Shown: positions 6,100 to 9,748 of the stretch, piece after piece
Position numbering within the stretch: position 1 is the stretch's first letter
Layout of the letters: the number at the start of each line of letters is the position of its first letter
Origin: Neorhizobium sp. UBA7851
GTDB taxonomy: Bacteria; Pseudomonadota; Alphaproteobacteria; Rhizobiales; Rhizobiaceae
Length of the DNA stretch: 9,748 nucleotides
Assembly: GCA_002500765.1 (NCBI GenBank)
Contig: DLSX01000219.1
Location: forward strand, 1 to 9,748
Direction of reading: 5' to 3'
Notes under the pieces: model-generated
Told to the model about the DNA's origin: nothing
Database searches by the model: none
Seen by the model: the letters and a program-made list of their open reading frames with translations, nothing else
Made by a program: the position numbers and the translations under genes

Positions 6100-7020
6100 A
6101 TGCATTGCAGACTGATCGGTATTCCTCTTCAGGACGGCGCTTCCCGGCTTGGCTGTGAAATGGGCCCGAGCGCGCTGCGCGTCGCGGATCTGGCGGGTGC
6201 GCTCGAAGGTCTCGGCCACGAGGTCACCGATATCGGCAATGTGGTCATAGGCGAGCTCCCCGATATCCGCCATCCGAACCCGTCCGTGCGCAACCTGCCA
6301 CAGATAGCCGCCTGGACAAAGCTTCTGACCGAAGTCGCCTATCGCGAAGCAGCCAAGGGCATGCCGATTTTCATGGGTGGCGATCATGCGCTTTCTGCCG
6401 GCACCATTGCCGGTGTCGCCCGCCACGCGGCCGAAAAAGGCCGTCCGCTTTTCGTTCTCTGGCTCGACGCGCATACGGATTTCCATACGCTCGATTCGAC
6501 CACCAGCGGCAACCTGCACGGCCTCCCCGCCGCTTACTATACCGGTCAATCCGGCTTCGAAGGCTACCTGCCGCCGCTTTCCCACGCCGTCGATCCCGCC
6601 AATCTGTGCATGATCGGCATCCGCAGCGTCGACCCGGCCGAGCGCGAGACGATCAAGCGCAATGCCGTGACGGTACACGACATGCGCACGATCGACGAAC
6701 ACGGCGTCGCCGTCCTCGTCCGCCAGTTTCTCGAAAAGGTCGAGGCTGCGAACGGCATGCTGCATGTCAGCCTCGATGTCGATTTCCTCGACCCATCGAT
6801 CGCACCCGCCGTCGGCACCACGGTTCCGGGCGGTGCCACCTTCCGCGAGGCGCATCTGGTCATGGAAATGCTGCATGACAGCGGCCTCGTTACAAGCCTC
6901 GATCTGGTCGAACTCAACCCCTTCCTCGACGAGCGCGGCCGCACCGCGACGCTACTCGTCGACCTCACCGCAAGCCTCATGGGACGCACCGTCCTCGACC
7001 GACCGACAAGGAGCTACTGA
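6100..7020 (+). CDS. rocF: Arginase
   Basis: A 306-residue ureohydrolase that cleaves L-arginine to L-ornithine and urea at a two-manganese centre. Every expected metal ligand is present: H96 in GGDHALSAG, D123, H125 and D127 in DAHTDFHT, and D226 and D228 in SLDVDFLDP. Substrate-side residues S136, N138 and H140 in TSGNLHG, D178 and E181 in VDPAE, and E271 in VELNP match the arginase branch rather than agmatinases. One difference from animal arginases: the Asn after the third ligand (N130 in the human enzyme) is His here (H129). CGGAG stands 7 bases before the ATG. The gene opens a two-gene operon, with its TGA overlapping the next ATG by one base, and is divergent from the Lrp gene. The name arcA is also used for this gene in Agrobacterium. 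The arginase call is secure. Confidence 0.93.
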   Translation: MHCRLIGIPLQDGASRLGCEMGPSALRVADLAGALEGLGHEVTDIGNVVIGELPDIRHPNPSVRNLPQIAAWTKLLTEVAYREAAKGMPIFMGGDHALSAGTIAGVARHAAEKGRPLFVLWLDAHTDFHTLDSTTSGNLHGLPAAYYTGQSGFEGYLPPLSHAVDPANLCMIGIRSVDPAERETIKRNAVTVHDMRTIDEHGVAVLVRQFLEKVEAANGMLHVSLDVDFLDPSIAPAVGTTVPGGATFREAHLVMEMLHDSGLVTSLDLVELNPFLDERGRTATLLVDLTASLMGRTVLDRPTRSY

Positions 7021-8099
7021 TGCCGGCCGAACAGAACCTCAACATCGTCCCTTTCATCAGCGTCGAGAACATGATGGATCTCGTGCTTTCAACCGGCACC
7101 GAGACCTTCCTGAAGGAACTTGCCGCCTATGTGGAAGAGGACTTTTCCCGTTGGGAACTGTTCGACAAGGTCGCCCGCATCCCTGCCCATTCGCGTGACG
7201 GCGTCATCGAGCTGATGCCGGCAAGCGACGGCAAGCTCTACGCGTTCAAATACGTCAACGGTCATCCGAAGAACACGAAAAGCGGCCGCCAGACGGTGAC
7301 CGCTTTCGGTGTTCTTTCCGATGTCGAAAGTGGTTATCCGCTGCTTCTGTCGGAAATGACGATCCTGACGGCGCTGCGCACTGCGGCCACGTCCGCCGTC
7401 GCGGCAAAGCACCTTGCTCCGAAGGGCGCCAGAACCATGGCGCTGATCGGCAACGGCGCCCAGAGCGAATTCCAGGCGCTCGCCTTCCGCTCGCTTCTCG
7501 GCATCGAAAACCTGCGCCTCTACGACATCGACCCGACAGCCACCGATCGCTGCCGCCGCAACCTCGCTCATCTCGGCCTCACCATCACCGCCTGCCGCAC
7601 CGCCGAGGAAGCGGTCGAGGGCGCTGACATCATCACCACCGCGACGGCCGACAAGCGCAATGCGACGATCCTCACCGACAACATGATCGGCCCCGGCGTC
7701 CATATCAATGCCGTCGGCGGCGATAGCCCCGGCAAGACCGAGCTGCACCGGGATATCCTCACGCGCTCCTCGATCTTCGTCGAATATCCGCCACAGACCC
7801 GCATCGAAGGCGAGATCCAGCAGCTGGCACCCGATTACCCGGTTACCGAACTCTGGCAGGTCATTACCGGCCGGACGACAGGCCGCAATGAGGACCGCCA
7901 GATCACCCTGTTCGACAGCGTGGGTTTCGCCACAGAGGATTTTTCCGCTCTCCGTTACGTCTACGACAAGCTGCGCGGCAGCACCTGTTACGAAAAGCTC
8001 GATCTGGTCGCAGACCCCGACGAACCGCGCGACCTGTTCGGCATGCTCCTGCGCCGCCAGGCAGCAGCGCAGAAGTCAGCGGAACCGGTTATCGCTTAA
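7020..8099 (+). CDS. ocd: Ornithine cyclodeaminase
   Basis: A 359-residue NAD-dependent enzyme of the mu-crystallin/OCD family, converting L-ornithine to L-proline and ammonia. The N-terminal substrate part has RIPAHSRDGVIELMP (53-67), K77 in FKYVNGHPKN and R120 in LTALRTAATSA. The Rossmann part has IGNGAQSEFQ (143-152) followed by an acidic residue after the second strand (YDID). D235 in NAVGGDSPGKTE matches the catalytic Asp (D228) of the Pseudomonas putida enzyme, and K77 and R120 match its K69 and R112. Length is right for the family. AAGGAG stands 6 bases before the ATG, and the start overlaps the arginase stop (TGATG), so the two are translationally coupled and act in sequence. The 3' end overlaps the convergent amidohydrolase gene by 4 bases. 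Alanine dehydrogenase or other OCD-family activity is possible but unlikely beside an arginase. Confidence 0.93.
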   Translation: MPAEQNLNIVPFISVENMMDLVLSTGTETFLKELAAYVEEDFSRWELFDKVARIPAHSRDGVIELMPASDGKLYAFKYVNGHPKNTKSGRQTVTAFGVLSDVESGYPLLLSEMTILTALRTAATSAVAAKHLAPKGARTMALIGNGAQSEFQALAFRSLLGIENLRLYDIDPTATDRCRRNLAHLGLTITACRTAEEAVEGADIITTATADKRNATILTDNMIGPGVHINAVGGDSPGKTELHRDILTRSSIFVEYPPQTRIEGEIQQLAPDYPVTELWQVITGRTTGRNEDRQITLFDSVGFATEDFSALRYVYDKLRGSTCYEKLDLVADPDEPRDLFGMLLRRQAAAQKSAEPVIA

Positions 8100-9385
8100 T
8101 TCCGTGCCGTCGGGTTGAGGCCGGCGTCGATCAGACCCGGCCGCCCATCGAGCTGAAGATGGGAAATCTTCGGCTCGGTGCGCGCGATCACCTTGCCGCG
8201 ACGGATTACGGCAAGCCGCGTCGGCTTCAGCCGAAGCGCTTCGATCACGTCTTCCGCCTGCAGCATGACGAGGTCGGCATTGCAGCCGACCGACAGGCCA
8301 TAATTCTCCAATCCCATCGTCTTCGCCGAATTGACGGTCAAGGCGTCAAAAATCTTCTTCTTGTCTTCGACGCCCGACATCTGCGCTACATGGATCGCCA
8401 TGTGGCCGACTTCCAGCATGTCGCCGGAGCCCATCGAGTACCAGGGGTCCATCACGCAGTCATGGCCGAAGGAAACGTTGAGGCCCGCCGCCATCAGCTC
8501 GCGCACCCGCGTCATGCCGCGACGCTTCGGATAGGTGTCGTGCCGCCCCTGCAGCATGATGTTGATCAGCGGGTTCGGGATGACGTTGATCTGAGCTTCC
8601 GCCATCAGCGGAATGAGCTTCGAGACGTAATAATTGTCCATCGAATGCATCGAGGTCAGGTGCGAGCCGGCAACCCGCCCCTGCAGGCCGAAGCGCACGG
8701 TCTGGGCCGAGAGCGTCTCGATATGCCGTGACATCGGATCATCCGTCTCGTCGCAATGCATGTCGACCGGAAGTCCGCGATCGGCAGCGATGCGGCAAAG
8801 CGCTTCCACCGATGCCGCACCATCCTGCATGGTGCGCTCGAAATGCGGAATGCCGCCGACGATATCGACGCCCATGTCGAGCGCCCGTTCCAGCGACTTC
8901 ACGCCGTCGGCCGCGCGATAATATCCATCCTGCGGGAAGGCGACGGTCTGCAGGTCGATATAGGGTGCAACGCGCTCCTTCACTTCCAGCATTGCCTCCG
9001 CCGTCACCAGCCGCGGATCGGACGTGTCGACATGGGTACGGATATGCAGAAGCCCTTGAGAAACGGCGAGATCGCAATAGGCGAGCGCCCGCTCGACCAG
9101 CGCTTCCCTGGTCAACATCGGCCGCAACTCGCCCCAGAGCGCGATACCTTCCAGCAGCGTACCGGACGTGTTCATCCGCGGCAGGCCGAGCGACAGCGTG
9201 GCATCCATATGAAAATGCGGATCGACGAAAGAGGTGCTGACCAGCCGGTTCGTCGCGTCGATTACCTCGCGCGCCTCGCCGGCGATATTCGCCTCGATCG
9301 CGGCGATCTTGCCGCCGGTGACGGCAATATCCACGCCCTTGCGGCCGTCCGGCAGGTTGGCGTTCTTGATGATGAGATCGAACAT
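8096..9385 (-). CDS. Cytosine deaminase-like amidohydrolase (CodA family)
   Basis: A 429-residue cytoplasmic metal-dependent hydrolase closely resembling E. coli CodA (427 residues), which deaminates cytosine. The usual residues align with a constant offset of 4: H57 and H59 in DPHFHMDATL (metal), Q152 in AFPQDG, H210 and E213 in HCDETDD, H242 in SHLTSMHS, and D309 with W315 in GHDCVMDPW. Also shared are GTLLEGI, RTHVDTSD, IPHFE and QGRHDTYPKRRG. The position that is D314 in E. coli CodA is C310 here. It influences ring-substituent preference in CodA, so the true substrate may be a modified or different base. GAGGAG lies 6 bases before the ATG at 9385. The gene follows a nucleoside-type ABC permease by 24 bases and is probably in its operon. 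The family is certain; strict cytosine deaminase activity is not. Confidence 0.88.
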   Translation of the reverse strand: MFDLIIKNANLPDGRKGVDIAVTGGKIAAIEANIAGEAREVIDATNRLVSTSFVDPHFHMDATLSLGLPRMNTSGTLLEGIALWGELRPMLTREALVERALAYCDLAVSQGLLHIRTHVDTSDPRLVTAEAMLEVKERVAPYIDLQTVAFPQDGYYRAADGVKSLERALDMGVDIVGGIPHFERTMQDGAASVEALCRIAADRGLPVDMHCDETDDPMSRHIETLSAQTVRFGLQGRVAGSHLTSMHSMDNYYVSKLIPLMAEAQINVIPNPLINIMLQGRHDTYPKRRGMTRVRELMAAGLNVSFGHDCVMDPWYSMGSGDMLEVGHMAIHVAQMSGVEDKKKIFDALTVNSAKTMGLENYGLSVGCNADLVMLQAEDVIEALRLKPTRLAVIRRGKVIARTEPKISHLQLDGRPGLIDAGLNPTARN

Positions 9386-9409
9386 GAAAGGCTCCTCGGA
9401 ATTGAAAAC

Positions 9410-9748
9410 TCAGCGCTCGCCGCGCCGGTAGGGCTGCATCAGCGCCTGCGGCACGCGGGCACGCCGCGCCATGACGGCAAGCGCTGCAATCGACAGCAGA
9501 TAGGGAATCATCAGGAAAATCTGATAGGGCACGACACCGCTCAACACCGTCTGCAGCCGCAGCTGGAAGGCGTCGAACAGGGCAAACAGGATTGCCCCGA
9601 GCAGCGCCCGCTCCGGCTTCCACGAGGCGAAGACGACGAGCGCGATGCAGATCCAGCCACGCCCCTGCACCATGGTCGGGAAGAAACTGTTGAAGGCCGA
9701 GAGCGTCAAAAACGCCCCGCCAACACCCATCAATGCGCTGCCGAAAAT
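9410..9748 (-). CDS. Nucleoside/simple-sugar ABC transporter permease, N-terminus missing
   Basis: The last 112 residues of an inner membrane permease of the BPD_transp_2 type (YufQ/NupQ-like), which works with a BMP-family binding protein and an ATPase to import nucleosides or related compounds. The frame is open to the right edge. The family pattern is visible: SALMGVGGAFLTL, then QGRGWICIALVVFASWKPERALLGAILFALFDAFQLRLQ in sequence positions 29-67, and a last membrane helix through MIPYLLSIAALAV (about 82-94). The C-terminal tail is basic. Family members have about 300 residues, so roughly two thirds is outside the window. It is followed by the CodA-like gene, which supports a nucleobase-like substrate. 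Sugars cannot be excluded. Confidence 0.8.
   Translation of the reverse strand: MFGSALMGVGGAFLTLSAFNSFFPTMVQGRGWICIALVVFASWKPERALLGAILFALFDAFQLRLQTVLSGVVPYQIFLMIPYLLSIAALAVMARRARVPQALMQPYRRGER

Noticed and set aside
6079..6876. A 265-codon minus-strand open frame opposite arginase
   Set aside because: The arginase frame has all metal ligands and a ribosome binding site; the antisense frame has no recognisable motif and would run through the regulatory gap.
7089..7748. A 219-codon minus-strand open frame opposite ornithine cyclodeaminase
   Set aside because: It is a shadow of the cyclodeaminase gene, with compositional bias and no domain.

Overview
The window reads as chromosomal or megaplasmid DNA of a high-GC alphaproteobacterium, most likely of the Rhizobiales (Rhizobium/Agrobacterium/Brucella relatives). 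The grounds are codon use and the gene set: an FtrABCD-type ferrous iron importer, an arginase/ornithine cyclodeaminase pair and a CodA-like amidohydrolase. Genes are packed tightly. I see no insertion sequence, phage, CRISPR, tRNA or rRNA.

Layout, left to right. (1) 1-660, minus strand: the N-terminal 220 residues of a periplasmic adaptor (HlyD/AcrA type) of an efflux pump; the gene runs off the left edge. Its upstream gap holds two back-to-back hairpins. (2) 792-4258: a four-gene iron uptake locus. A membrane polyferredoxin (FtrD-like) is on the minus strand. A P19-type periplasmic metal-binding protein (FtrA-like), a small cupredoxin-like protein (FtrB-like) and an FTR1 permease (FtrC-like) run the other way. 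The 231-bp gap between the two arms carries a direct and an inverted repeat that could be operators. (3) 4271-5983, minus strand: a class I aminotransferase and an Lrp/AsnC regulator. (4) 6100-8099, plus strand: arginase and ornithine cyclodeaminase with overlapping stop and start codons, divergent from the Lrp gene across a 116-bp regulatory gap. (5) 8096-9748, minus strand: a cytosine-deaminase-like amidohydrolase preceded by the C-terminal part of a nucleoside-type ABC permease that runs off the right edge.

How the genes work together. Region 2 would capture iron in the periplasm (FtrA, FtrB), pass it through FTR1 (FtrC) and use electrons from the polyferredoxin (FtrD), as described for Brucella and Bordetella FtrABCD. 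Regions 3 and 4 form an arginine catabolic unit: arginine to ornithine plus urea, then ornithine to proline plus ammonia, with the Lrp protein as likely arginine- or ornithine-responsive regulator and the aminotransferase as an accessory step. Region 5 looks like import and deamination of a nucleobase-like compound.

Nothing here is clearly a new kind of system. The points most worth a second look are the split ftr arrangement with its repeat-bearing intergenic region, the residue change at the specificity position of the CodA-like enzyme, the paired hairpins at 679-722, the uncertain start of the FtrB-like gene, and the dyad over a predicted lrp promoter.
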